A stretch of 64,000 bases of DNA from an uncultured Alsobacter sp. (lineage in GTDB: Bacteria > Pseudomonadota > Alphaproteobacteria > Rhizobiales > Beijerinckiaceae), in NCBI RefSeq assembly GCF_945952055.1, contig NZ_CAMFHB010000007.1, positions 117,785 to 181,784 on the forward strand, in the 5' to 3' direction. Below the pieces are notes generated by a model. It searched no databases. It was not told the origin of the DNA and worked only from the letters and a program-made list of their open reading frames with translations. Of the stretch, positions 17,704 through 25,969 are shown piece after piece; the stretch's first letter is position 1, and each line of letters starts with the position of its first letter. The position numbers were made by a program, and so were the translations under genes.

Positions 17704-17916
17704 TCAAATCATCCCAAGGACTTCCCTGCCGTGCGCGATAGCCTTGGCGGCCGCCACGCGGACACGCGCACTATCGCTGTGAAGCGCAAGCGCTTCTAGC
17801 TCATCCAACGTTTCCACCGCTCCCTCTGCGTCTCCGCTGGCCAGCTGAGAAAGCATACATGAGCAGAAACGCCAGAATGCCTGCGTCTCCATGGCCCGCG
17901 TCAATATAACTTCCAT
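17704..17916 (-). CDS. Small helical protein of unknown function
   Basis: A 70-residue protein beginning MEVILTRAMETQAFWRFCSC, with two heptad-like helices rich in Ala, Glu and Leu (SGDAEGAVETLDELEALAL, VRVAAAKAIAHGREVLG). A GGAG site lies about eight bases before the ATG. It is divergent from the serine recombinase gene, with about 220 bp between start codons, so the two may share a regulatory region. No function is known. Confidence 0.55.
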   Translation of the reverse strand: MEVILTRAMETQAFWRFCSCMLSQLASGDAEGAVETLDELEALALHSDSARVRVAAAKAIAHGREVLGMI

Positions 17917-18009
17917 TTCTGATCTCCATTTCTAGGCGTTTGATAGTACGGAACGCGGGATATGTCTGGCAACAACGAATGATTCGTGCGACATCTGCCA
18001 ACAATTCCA

Positions 18010-18030
18010 AACAACAACAACAACAACAAC
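18010..18030. repeat. (AAC)7 trinucleotide repeat
   Basis: Seven perfect AAC units lie between the divergent small gene (start 17916) and the serine recombinase gene. Such runs are unusual in this GC-rich background and could vary in length. Confidence 0.9.
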
Positions 18031-18088
18031 GACTTTCACTTTCAGACGCGAAGCCGCGCTAAGCCGCTTGCTGCTCGGCTCATAGGCT

Positions 18089-18128
18089 GTTACATATCAT
18101 CGCAACGCACGTAGCGATGATATGTAAC
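18089..18128. promoter_or_regulatory. Perfect 15-bp inverted repeat before the serine recombinase
   Basis: GTTACATATCATCGC and its exact complement GCGATGATATGTAAC are separated by 10 bases and end 11 bases before the recombinase ATG. It may be a recombinase crossover or operator site, or an RNA hairpin hiding the ribosome site. Confidence 0.7.
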
Positions 18129-18139
18129 GGAAGCGGCAA

Positions 18140-18826
18140 ATGGCTCAGGGACGGTTCGTCAGCTACCTGCGGGTGTCCACTGACAAGCAGGGTCGCTCAG
18201 GCCTGGGCCTCGATGCCCAGCGCGAAGCCGTGATGCGCTACCTGAACGGCGGCTCGTGGAGCCTAATCGAGGAATTCGTGGAGACGGAGAGCGGCCGGAA
18301 GAACAACCGGGTGCAGTTGGCGGCAGCGCTGGCAGCGTGCCGCGTTCACCGCGCCACTCTCGTGATTGCCAAGCTCGACCGCCTTGCCCGCAACGCATCG
18401 TTCCTCATGGGACTGATCGACAGCAACGTGGATGTCGTTTTCTGCGACCTGCCGGAAGTTCCGGCCGGCTCGACCGGTCGGTTCATGCTGCAGCAGATGG
18501 CGGCGGTGGCAGAACTCGAAGCCGGGCTGATCAGCGAGCGGACTAAGGCCGCGCTAAGGGCGAAGGTCGCCCGCGATGGCCAGTGGGACCGGAAGGCCTC
18601 GCACCACCTAGTGGCAGGCGCTGGACAGGCCGCAGCCGTAGCAGCGCGGAAAGCCAGCGCAGACCAACGAGCAGCCGACTTGGCGCCCTACCTCAAAGCG
18701 CTGCAGTCGGAAGGTGCCGCAAGTCTTCGGCAGTTGGCGGCAGCCCTGAACGCTCGCGACGTGCCGTCGCCCTCGGGTGGCCAATGGTCGGCCGTGGGCG
18801 TGAAGCGGGTACTGGACCGGCTCTAA
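18140..18826 (+). CDS. Serine recombinase (resolvase/invertase family)
   Basis: A 228-residue site-specific recombinase. The N-terminal resolvase domain shows YLRVSTDKQ with the catalytic serine at about residue 13, VIAKLDRLARNASF with the catalytic arginines, and AELEAGLISERTKAAL, the start of the long E helix. The C-terminal part has SLRQLAAALNARDVPSPSGGQWS, a recombinase-type helix-turn-helix ending. Length and layout fit small resolvases and DNA invertases rather than large phage integrases. It could resolve multimers or invert DNA within the element. A perfect inverted repeat sits just upstream. Confidence 0.9.
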   Translation: MAQGRFVSYLRVSTDKQGRSGLGLDAQREAVMRYLNGGSWSLIEEFVETESGRKNNRVQLAAALAACRVHRATLVIAKLDRLARNASFLMGLIDSNVDVVFCDLPEVPAGSTGRFMLQQMAAVAELEAGLISERTKAALRAKVARDGQWDRKASHHLVAGAGQAAAVAARKASADQRAADLAPYLKALQSEGAASLRQLAAALNARDVPSPSGGQWSAVGVKRVLDRL

Positions 18827-18973
18827 GCCTCGCACAGTCCGGGCCATTGCCGAAGACCTGCCAATACCCTCTAGGAAGGCCAGCGGAGCCCATGGGCTCG
18901 TGTGTGGCCGCGACGCTGGCTCCGCACGTCATCGGCGCCACGATCGCCGCTGGCGTGCAGCCCTGCCCCCGCC

Positions 18974-19285
18974 TCAATCGAATAGGTCTGCGCCTTCGTG
19001 CACTTCGCTCGCCGCGGCATTGTCACCAATTGCACGGAGTGACTTCGCAACCGCCCGGCTCAACTGTTCCGCGGTCATCTCGTGCGGTTGCAGCTCATCT
19101 TCACTTTCGGCATCGAACATGCCCGACACCTTCAACACAGCGTTCATTGCCGTTGCTCGTGCCGCGGCAGGCGTGCCCGTGTCCCGAAGCATGTCGATAG
19201 CCGCTTGGGTGGCCGCGTCGAGGCCTTCCGTCTGAAGCCTGCGCAGGTTTCGGGCGAAAGCATCCTGCGGGGTATCAGCGCTCAT
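18974..19285 (-). CDS. Small conserved element protein of unknown function
   Basis: A 103-residue protein starting MSADTPQDAFARNLRRLQTEG. It contains LRDTGTPAAARATAMNAVLKVSGMF, a pattern resembling the helical N-terminal part of small phage packaging or DNA-binding proteins, but this is not strong enough for a call. It overlaps the stop of the preceding zinc-motif gene by 11 bp, so the two are coupled. It is the last gene of the replication-gene transcript in element 1. Confidence 0.6.
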   Translation of the reverse strand: MSADTPQDAFARNLRRLQTEGLDAATQAAIDMLRDTGTPAAARATAMNAVLKVSGMFDAESEDELQPHEMTAEQLSRAVAKSLRAIGDNAAASEVHEGADLFD

Positions 19286-19874
19286 CGTTCCACTCTCCAC
19301 CTGATTGAACATCCGCCGCGTTCGTAGCGGCCTCGCGCCGCTTCCTGCGCGCCTCGAGTAGGTCAATTACCCGCTGCAGCTCCACAGCCTCGCCGGTTGG
19401 TTCGGCAGCGCGTGGCACCGTGCCCTCGATCACGGCGCGGGCCTCCCTGTTGCGGCGAGCGACTTCGCGCTTGCCGCCCGGCCCATGGGTCGCCTGCCAT
19501 TCCCGGTGGCGCTGTAGCTCATCCGGCGACATGGCATTGACGCGCGCTTCCCTCTTCGCCTTACGCCTTGCCAGGTCGCCCAGCTTGCGGTGAGCTTTCT
19601 CCACAGACCCGCTTTGGTTCGCCACCTGGGCAACGTGCCAATGCTTGCCGGCTGGCGTCTTCCCGCCATGCATGTGGCATCGGCCGTTCGGAAGCGCCGG
19701 CTTCTGACAAGGCTCGCCAGTTGTCTTCGCTCGCGCTCCACAGTGAGGAAGTGTGGCCGTCTTCCGGAATGCCTTCGCAAGCGCCGATGCTCTCTGCTCT
19801 CGAGAGGCCGCGGAGCCGTAGTAGGCAATCTGCTTTTTCGACAGCGGCGGACGTGGCCCACGCTTGCGAGGCAT
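19275..19874 (-). CDS. HGG-motif zinc-finger-like protein
   Basis: A 199-residue very basic protein. It contains CGARAKTTGEPCQKPALPNGRCHMHGGKTPAG, a C/C/C/H plus HGGxxP/T motif found in small proteins of phages and integrative elements in rhizobia. Long charged helices follow. The ATG at 19874 was chosen because GGGGAG lies upstream and MPRKRGPRPPLSKKQ begins the conserved part; the frame continues open to 20114 without conservation. It is probably a nucleic-acid-binding protein. It lies downstream of the primase-helicase gene on the same strand. Confidence 0.75.
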   Translation of the reverse strand: MPRKRGPRPPLSKKQIAYYGSAASREQRASALAKAFRKTATLPHCGARAKTTGEPCQKPALPNGRCHMHGGKTPAGKHWHVAQVANQSGSVEKAHRKLGDLARRKAKREARVNAMSPDELQRHREWQATHGPGGKREVARRNREARAVIEGTVPRAAEPTGEAVELQRVIDLLEARRKRREAATNAADVQSGGEWNDER

Positions 19875-20110
19875 CTTAGCGCGCTCCCCTTGAACTATGA
19901 TCTTCCACAGCCTGGTTTGATTGTGGACGCTCCGGCCCGATACGAGGGAGGCGGCGGCTTCGCAGCCGCGAAGCCTCCCCGTAGGGGTGCGATGCCTGCG
20001 ATCTGCGAAGCATTGATATCGTTGGGTTTTTTCGAGCTTCGCAGCCAAACAAAAATGCGAAGCTGCGAAGCTGGCCAAAAATCCCGAATTGTTGAACGAT
20101 TTCAAGCTTC

Positions 20111-22558
20111 TCAAACATCGCAGCCGCCTTCACCTGCGATGCTGCGAACCTCACGGCCAATAAGGGTCTGCGACTTAGCCGTCTTGCTCTTCGGCCGCCT
20201 GTAGATGAGGACAAGTTGTCCGCCTTCCTCGATTTCCACGCCCGATGCCGAGATGTGCTCGCGAGCCAATTTATCGATTGCGGACACTGAGACACCGCCC
20301 GTGTAACCGCGGGCCACCAACTCAGCGCCGACCCTCTCTTTGACGCTCGCCTTGAATTCCATTTCGGCTTCTTCGCCGAGCACGTTGCTGATTGCGCGCG
20401 CGAGCATGGCCGGGAGAGCAGCGCCATCTTCAACGCCCCCTGTGGACTGCTTTCCCCGTTTGCCTGGGCCGCGTGCCCCGAACTTAAAGGCGCCGATGTA
20501 GCGGAGCACCGCGGCCTTGTCGGACGGCGCACGGTGAAAGACCGAAGCAGCATCGCGCGGCCTCGAGCCCTCTTCCTCTCCGTTGCCCACGTCTCCGCCG
20601 TACACCGAAAATACCTGGGCCTTGTCATCCTTGGCGCTGTAGTTGCCGCCGCTGTCGTCCAGCCGGACGTGATGCCCGGGCGGAAGTTGCGCCGCCTCGG
20701 CATCCTCTTCCGATACCGGCATCAGGGTCAGCCCGGCCCGAACAGCGCCGTAAAGGGCTCCAGCTCCGCGGGCCGCCGTCTGGTCGCCTGCGCTTCCGGC
20801 TTTGCTCTTGCTCGTGTGGTGGATAATGAGCGCCGTAGCTCGGGACAATGCGGCGATCTCCGCGAGGGTGCGAACCAGCAAATCCATCTCGGCATTGTCA
20901 TTTTCCGAAAGTCCGATCGACATACTGGCGAGGCTGTCGAAAACGATCAGGTTCGGCTGGAAGTGGCTGGCAAGGGATCGGAGTTGATCGTAGCCGGCCC
21001 CTGGCGTCAGTCGCCCTTGCTCGCGCTGCAGCACCCGCAAGGGTTGCCTGCCGGCGTCGCCGCCTGCCCACACCTTCAGCTTCCCTGTGGCCGGCGCACG
21101 GCCGGCGGCATTGGTTATGGCGGCAAGGCGCCGCAAGATTTCATCCCGGGTGTCCTCGTTGTTCACGATGAGCACGCGGCCGGCTTTGAAGCGGCAGAAT
21201 TGCGCACCCGCCTGGCCGAAGAGGTAGACCGGATCGCCAGAAGCTACGCTCAGCGCAAGGCCGTTCACGAAGGCCGACTTCGACACCTTCGGCGGGCCGG
21301 CGAGCAAGACGGGTTCGCCGTCGGGGATGTTGAGGGTGGCACCGCTGGCGAGCCACTCCCGGCGCTTGATGCTCTTCACGTCGATCGGGAACGTGATGTC
21401 GAGATGATCCCAATCTGCGGGCGCGGGAGCCATTTGCGGCGCCTGCAGAGCCGCTTGGCTTTCGTCGGAGAACACATCCTTCGTCAGGCGAGGCTTTGCC
21501 GTCTGCAGCGCCCTCGAGACCGTATACAATGCGTATTGCTCACCCCGCCCTGCCTCCTCTTTCTCGAGCAGCTTCGCGGGCGATAGGGAGAACGTGACCT
21601 GGCCAATCTCTGTGGCTTCGGACAGGCCGCGCTCGACGCACAAGCACGCAATGTGGAAGTCACGCTTCGACCGATCCGCGTCGCCCGCCAGCATGACGGC
21701 AACCGACTTGATCCGGCGCAGGTCCGCGGCGATGACCTTGAGGTGCTCCGGCATCGTCTCCGGCGCTTCCGCCGCGTCCAGGACCGCGATGAAGTCGAAG
21801 TCGTGGCGATCGATCGCGGGGCTTACCTCGGGTGCTTCTAACGGCTGCACGAAGCGCGAGAGGCCGGCGAGCGTGTACCGGCTCCCCGGGTCGGCGTGGA
21901 TGAGCCTGGCGGCGGTCGCGGTGCGGCCCTTCGCAATCTTTCCAGCATTCGGGATGTTGACGGTGAACGGGATCCGGAACAGGTGCTCGACGCTTTGCAC
22001 CTTGTCAGCCCCCGGCCCGAAAAGCTCTTGCAGCCCGCGCGCCTGCGCCTTCACCGCGGCTCGATTGGTGACTGTGTTCGGCAGCGGTTCCTCAAACCGC
22101 CAATGCATTTGGATGCCTGCGCCGCTGTCTACGATGAACGTAGGAGACAGCACGAAGTGCTCGCGCCATTCATCGGCAATGGTGTGCAGCCTTGCCCGCT
22201 CTCGCTCCAGCCCGCCCGGCGTTGCCTCTACAGAAGCGATTGGATCCAGATCCACACTGATGGCCCTGATGAGGCTTATATCATCCTCATTGCAGCACCC
22301 CCGTGCGCCTGTCTGTTCAGCCACAGGCTTGGGCTCATTGGTGCGAAAATAAAGATTGTGTGTCCCGTTGTGACGAGACAGCCATTTGCGCAATTTCGGG
22401 CGCTCAAACGGGAGTGTAAAAGTCTCCCCAGAAGTCCTATTGATGCCGCTCGGATCAATGCAAGCAACGGCTATTCTGCCAACGCACTCGACGCTTTCAA
22501 GAAATTCAACAGCCCCGTCAATATTGACTTCGGGAGCATCCGCCCTTACGTTTTCCAT
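20111..22558 (-). CDS. Primase-helicase (RepB-like primase plus RepA-like ATPase)
   Basis: An 815-residue replication protein. The N-terminal part shows primase hallmarks: an SVDLDPI metal motif (about 101-107), SGAGIQMHWRF (about 145-155) and VEHLFRIPFTVN (about 190-201). The middle holds a hexameric RepA/DnaB-type ATPase with Walker A AGPPKVSKS (420-428) and Walker B NLIVFDSLAS. The C-terminal part is a winged-helix-like tail. It would prime and unwind DNA for autonomous replication of the excised element, like the P4 alpha protein. AGGA precedes the ATG. The N-terminal primase call is from motifs only. Confidence 0.85.
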   Translation of the reverse strand: MENVRADAPEVNIDGAVEFLESVECVGRIAVACIDPSGINRTSGETFTLPFERPKLRKWLSRHNGTHNLYFRTNEPKPVAEQTGARGCCNEDDISLIRAISVDLDPIASVEATPGGLERERARLHTIADEWREHFVLSPTFIVDSGAGIQMHWRFEEPLPNTVTNRAAVKAQARGLQELFGPGADKVQSVEHLFRIPFTVNIPNAGKIAKGRTATAARLIHADPGSRYTLAGLSRFVQPLEAPEVSPAIDRHDFDFIAVLDAAEAPETMPEHLKVIAADLRRIKSVAVMLAGDADRSKRDFHIACLCVERGLSEATEIGQVTFSLSPAKLLEKEEAGRGEQYALYTVSRALQTAKPRLTKDVFSDESQAALQAPQMAPAPADWDHLDITFPIDVKSIKRREWLASGATLNIPDGEPVLLAGPPKVSKSAFVNGLALSVASGDPVYLFGQAGAQFCRFKAGRVLIVNNEDTRDEILRRLAAITNAAGRAPATGKLKVWAGGDAGRQPLRVLQREQGRLTPGAGYDQLRSLASHFQPNLIVFDSLASMSIGLSENDNAEMDLLVRTLAEIAALSRATALIIHHTSKSKAGSAGDQTAARGAGALYGAVRAGLTLMPVSEEDAEAAQLPPGHHVRLDDSGGNYSAKDDKAQVFSVYGGDVGNGEEEGSRPRDAASVFHRAPSDKAAVLRYIGAFKFGARGPGKRGKQSTGGVEDGAALPAMLARAISNVLGEEAEMEFKASVKERVGAELVARGYTGGVSVSAIDKLAREHISASGVEIEEGGQLVLIYRRPKSKTAKSQTLIGREVRSIAGEGGCDV

Positions 22559-22617
22559 CGTCTGATTATCCTACATTGGCGCCGCTGGCTGGCAGGCCTT
22601 CGCGGCGCCTTTTCTTT

Positions 22618-22890
22618 TCAACCGTTGTCGATGACGAGCTTCAGCATCGGCCGGCCGCGGCGGAATCCGGGGCGGTCTATCGGCCGTGCTGCGGCGGCAA
22701 GGCGCTTCACGTCAGCCACGGCAATCACCCTGGGGCCACCTGTGGCAGGCTCGTGAAGCTCGATCTTCCCGCTGATCCACGCATTTTGGATCCGGCAGCG
22801 TGAGCACCCAAGGATGTCCTGGGCTTCGCGGATCGTGACGAACTCGCGTTGTTCCCAGCGGACACCCTCGCCAACGTTTTTCGTATCCAT
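22618..22890 (-). CDS. Helix-turn-helix DNA-binding protein (MerR/excisionase type)
   Basis: A 90-residue protein. The segment REFVTIREAQDILGCSRCRIQNAWISGKIELHE is a MerR/excisionase-like winged helix-turn-helix. A strong GGAGG site precedes the ATG at 22890. It lies 59 bp upstream of the primase-helicase gene on the same strand. It is probably an excisionase or repressor controlling replication and excision of element 1. Confidence 0.75.
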   Translation of the reverse strand: MDTKNVGEGVRWEQREFVTIREAQDILGCSRCRIQNAWISGKIELHEPATGGPRVIAVADVKRLAAAARPIDRPGFRRGRPMLKLVIDNG

Positions 22891-22966
22891 TTTGTCAGCC
22901 TCCGGCGCGTGTCGATCGGAGAATCGCCGTTGCCGTTCTCGGCTTAAACGGGCCGGGGCGCGGCAT

Positions 22967-23551
22967 TTAATGACGACGCCGGAGCCGGCGGCGCTGCGTG
23001 TGGTCGTCAAATTTTTCGATTGTGTCGCGGAAGCAGATGATCGCTAGCAGCAGTGCTTCGCTCCACTTTTCATCAATGCTTCCGAGGAGCCGGGAGAATT
23101 TTCGAGCAATAGGCCGAACATGATGTGCTGCAACGCCAGGCCCCAGCGCTTGGGCTGTAGCTTCCGACAGTCGGTTGCGGCTTGATCCACGCGGCAACTC
23201 TTCAATCTGACGAGTGTATTCCGCAAATATGATCAGTTCAGTTGTAGAGTTACCCCCGGGATTGCCCCGCTTCGGGGGCTTCTGGGGACCCCGCAGGTAG
23301 TCCAGCGTCACCAACCGAAACTCTCTCGCCACAAAGGGCTTGATCGCTTCCATATCGGGGCTGCCAGGGGCCACGTTGTGCCGGATCAGAAAATCTTCGG
23401 CATTTCGATCCGCCCCTTGCAGCATGAGTTCATAAAGCTCGGGTTCCCCCTCGGCCATGAGCTTGTCGAAGTGGTCAGCGAGATTTGCCAACCGCGAGCC
23501 GGCTGGCGGGTTGGCCGCAGGCCTCACAAGGCTGTGCCGTGCCTCACCCAT
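22967..23551 (-). CDS. Protein of unknown function between two regulators
   Basis: About 194 residues, helical, with a basic C-terminal tail ending RRRLRRRH. No family is recognised; RLANLADHFDKLMAEGEPELYELMLQ is a charged helix pair. The start is uncertain: ATG 23551 overlaps the stop of the upstream AlpA-like gene by eight bases and suggests coupling, while ATG 23578 or 23572 would lengthen it slightly. It is part of the minus-strand operon AlpA / unknown / HTH / primase-helicase. Confidence 0.6.
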   Translation of the reverse strand: MGEARHSLVRPAANPPAGSRLANLADHFDKLMAEGEPELYELMLQGADRNAEDFLIRHNVAPGSPDMEAIKPFVAREFRLVTLDYLRGPQKPPKRGNPGGNSTTELIIFAEYTRQIEELPRGSSRNRLSEATAQALGPGVAAHHVRPIARKFSRLLGSIDEKWSEALLLAIICFRDTIEKFDDHTQRRRLRRRH

Positions 23552-23846
23552 GACGAGCGTCCGCAGGTTCATCGGCAAAGAGGTCGGCCCGGGATGCGTC
23601 GCCGGCCATCCAGGCCCGTACGTCCTGCACCCGATAGCGCGGGCAACCCTCTACCTTCGTCAGCTTTGGACCGCGGCCCACAAAGCCCCACTTCCGAACG
23701 GTCTGTTCGCTGAAGCCGCTGACCTGAGCAACCTGCTTTGTCGTGAGGAAGGCTTCCGGCGGGAGCGCCGCAAGATTGGGAATAGGTTTCGGCTTGTGCA
23801 GCCGGCGCATGCTGACCGAAGTTGACTGGATTGTTGCGGAAGCCAT
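23544..23846 (-). CDS. AlpA-type helix-turn-helix regulator
   Basis: A 100-residue protein. The core PEAFLTTKQVAQVSGFSEQTVRKW followed by GPKLTKVEGCPRYRVQDVRAWM is the AlpA/excisionase helix-turn-helix fold of P4-like elements. These proteins regulate integrase expression and excision. It lies next to the integrase gene and heads the replication operon. The start may be ATG 23846 or the internal ATG 12 codons later. Confidence 0.82.
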   Translation of the reverse strand: MASATIQSTSVSMRRLHKPKPIPNLAALPPEAFLTTKQVAQVSGFSEQTVRKWGFVGRGPKLTKVEGCPRYRVQDVRAWMAGDASRADLFADEPADARHG

Positions 23847-24053
23847 AGCTGAACCTCACAGTGTGTACCGTGATGTAGCTATTGGCTTTTGCAAAAGGTG
23901 TCGCAAGGGGTCTCCGAATGGACACCATATCTAGTGAACGCCTGTTGCGCCCAACTCGAGTCCTGAAGCCAGCCGAACTCAACAAAAGGCGCAATTAGAT
24001 TTCGGCCTGGGGCGAACGATTATTTCTCTGGCCTCAAATTCTCAGCGCCCGCG

Positions 24054-25283
24054 CTATCCGGCTTGTTGGCACGTCGCTCCGCTCTTGGCGGCAACCAATG
24101 AGCTGACGTGCTTTGCCCACTTTGCGAAGGCCGGCCGCAACCGGTCGAGGCCATCGTCGTGATTGTAGATTGCCTCGAGCCCCTGTCGTGCATGGCCCTG
24201 TGCCAGTTCGGCGGTGTCCGGATCGATGCCAAGGCGTGAGAGGCCGGAGCGGAAGGTGTGCCGCAAGTCGTGGAGCGTGAAAGTCACTCCGCTGGCTTTG
24301 CACGGGCCAGCCACGAGCTTCGTCCAGCCTTTCATGACGCCCCCCGACCGGGGCGACGGGAACACCAGTTCCGGGCTCCGGGCGTCCATAGTGCAGGCCT
24401 TCAGCAGCGCTGCCAAAGTCGGCTCGATCGGGACGACATGGCCCCTCCCCTGCTTCGTGAAAACGGCCGGCAGTCGGATCACCTTCGCCTTTGCGTCGAT
24501 CATGTCACGCCGCAGCCCGGCTGCCTCTCCTCGGCGACAGCCCGTCAGGATCAGGAAGCGGATGAGCCGGCCGAACACCGTCGCCGGGTCGGCGGCATTC
24601 CACACCTTGGCGAGGTCGACCGCTGACAGCTCCCGTTCACGCCCGACCCGCTCGACGGCCTCGGCGCGGGTCGCGCGCTCCTTCCGGTAGCCCAGCATGG
24701 GGTGAGCAGGGATGGCGTGCGCCTTGGCATGGCAGAACGACAGGAAGGCCCTGCAGCGTGATCGGAAGTCCTGTGCCGCGCCGGCTTTGCCCTGAGCCTC
24801 CAGCCGCTCGACAATGGCCGCAATGTCGGCGCCGGTCAGCTCGGATACATCGCGCTGGGCGAAGGCTGCGAGGCGCGTCCTGAGGCCGCTCATGACAGTT
24901 GTGCGGTTCACGTAGGCCCGGCGCTCCAGATCCTTTTCGTAGCGGTCGAGCAGGTCTGTCACCTTCGCCCCGCCGCGCCGCTTCTCGCGGGCGCGCTCGG
25001 CGGCAGGATCTTTCCCATCCGCCACCTTGCCGAGCACCGCCAGCGCTAGCCTCCGGGCCTCCTGTGCCGTCTTGATCGTGTGCGGGTTGCCAAGCTTGAC
25101 CCGGCGCTTCGTCGCTGCCCTGCCGCCACCCTGGGGCCGATAGCTGACGATGTAGGTCTTTGCGCCCGCGGTGACACGAAGCCCGAAGCCGGTCACTTCG
25201 GTATCCCACAAGACTGCTTCTGTGGCATCCTCAGGTAGGCTGGCCTTCGCAACGACAGCGTCGGTAAGCTTGGCTTTCGGCAT
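24054..25283 (-). CDS. int: Tyrosine integrase with DUF4102 arm-binding domain
   Basis: About 409 residues. The N-terminal DUF4102 domain (LTDAVVAKASLPEDATEAVLW, then VTGFGLRVTAGAKTYIV) is followed by a core-binding domain and a catalytic domain with R in ILTGCRRGEAAGL, H and R in LHDLRHTFRSGL, and the nucleophile Y in LEAIYNHDD. This is the integrase type that uses tRNA 3' ends. The start at 25283 has AGGGA; ATG 25310 is an alternative and directly abuts the candidate arm sites at 25311-25330, so integrase may repress itself. It is the only tyrosine recombinase in the whole 13.7-29.5 kb region. Confidence 0.95.
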   Translation of the reverse strand: MPKAKLTDAVVAKASLPEDATEAVLWDTEVTGFGLRVTAGAKTYIVSYRPQGGGRAATKRRVKLGNPHTIKTAQEARRLALAVLGKVADGKDPAAERAREKRRGGAKVTDLLDRYEKDLERRAYVNRTTVMSGLRTRLAAFAQRDVSELTGADIAAIVERLEAQGKAGAAQDFRSRCRAFLSFCHAKAHAIPAHPMLGYRKERATRAEAVERVGRERELSAVDLAKVWNAADPATVFGRLIRFLILTGCRRGEAAGLRRDMIDAKAKVIRLPAVFTKQGRGHVVPIEPTLAALLKACTMDARSPELVFPSPRSGGVMKGWTKLVAGPCKASGVTFTLHDLRHTFRSGLSRLGIDPDTAELAQGHARQGLEAIYNHDDGLDRLRPAFAKWAKHVSSLVAAKSGATCQQAG

Positions 25284-25310
25284 ATCCGGTCCCTGCGTTT
25301 TCGTCTCCAT

Positions 25311-25330
25311 GGCACCACCGGGGCACCACC
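25311..25330 (+). promoter_or_regulatory. Candidate integrase arm-type sites, right end of element 1
   Basis: GGCACCACC occurs twice, at 25311 and 25322, 11 bp apart. This mirrors the pair at 13789-13808 in orientation and spacing. It lies immediately upstream of the integrase coding region. Confidence 0.55.
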
Positions 25331-25461
25331 ACTCCGCGGATCAACGCAAACCGACGGTAGCACGACGTAGCGCACAGTGACGAGAAAAGACCCGATTATT
25401 CAATGGGTGTGCGTTCGCTCGCTACACATGCGTAGCGCTCCGAAGCGTTGGAAAGGCATCT

Positions 25462-25507
25462 TTGGTAAGGGAGAGGTCGAGAGTTCAATCCTCTCCGGCA
25501 GCACCAG
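25462..25507 (+). other. Middle attachment site (junction of elements 1 and 2)
   Basis: An exact 46-bp copy of the tRNA-Thr 3' end. It is the right end of element 1 and the left end of element 2. Beyond it, 28 of 34 bases match the sequence that follows the left copy. Confidence 0.92.
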
Positions 25508-25969
25508 CAAGATCAATGACTTACCTCCGATTTCGGGCGCCAGCGGTTACCGCTGCTTTTCGGGGGACCATCAGGGCACCATGCGCGATAAGTTTAGGCC
25601 AAGTGTCGGACATCGGGCATGTTGCCTGAGCCTTGTGGCACCGGTCACACCGCGAATCCATGCCAGGTAGAGTAGGCAGGCTCGCATACGGCAATCGGCC
25701 CTGCTGCCGGAACTGCACGGGGCATCGCTGCTCCTGGCATCGCAAGGATAGGCCGGACCCGAGTGCGCGGACCCGGCATAGTTGGCGGCCATCTCGGCAA
25801 CCACGGCCCAGCCTACTGGGGAGAGGAAGGCGCAGGCATTTAAGAATTAGCACGCGTCGAGCGCGACTAGGTCGCTAGGGATGCGCCAGCAAATGAAAAG
25901 CCCGATGGGATGCCCGAAGTCGGCAATCCAATGCAGATGTGTCAGGCTGGCTCATCAGCGAGCTAACCG
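25508..25969. other. Gene-free left end of element 2, 462 bp
   Basis: No supported gene. The first 34 bases resemble the left end of element 1. The stretch may contain the replication origin or nick site for the downstream HUH-type gene, but no clear hairpin origin is visible. Confidence 0.5.
25564..25582 (+). promoter_or_regulatory. Degenerate arm-site pair, left end of element 2
   Basis: GGGACCAT and GGGCACCAT place two ACCAT cores at 25567 and 25578, 11 bp apart. They lie about 70 bp inside the att core, the same distance as the pair in element 1. The match to GGCACCACC is partial. Confidence 0.35.

Noticed and set aside
18010..18030. AAC run as a CRISPR-like or tandem gene repeat
   Set aside because: It is a simple trinucleotide run without spacers.
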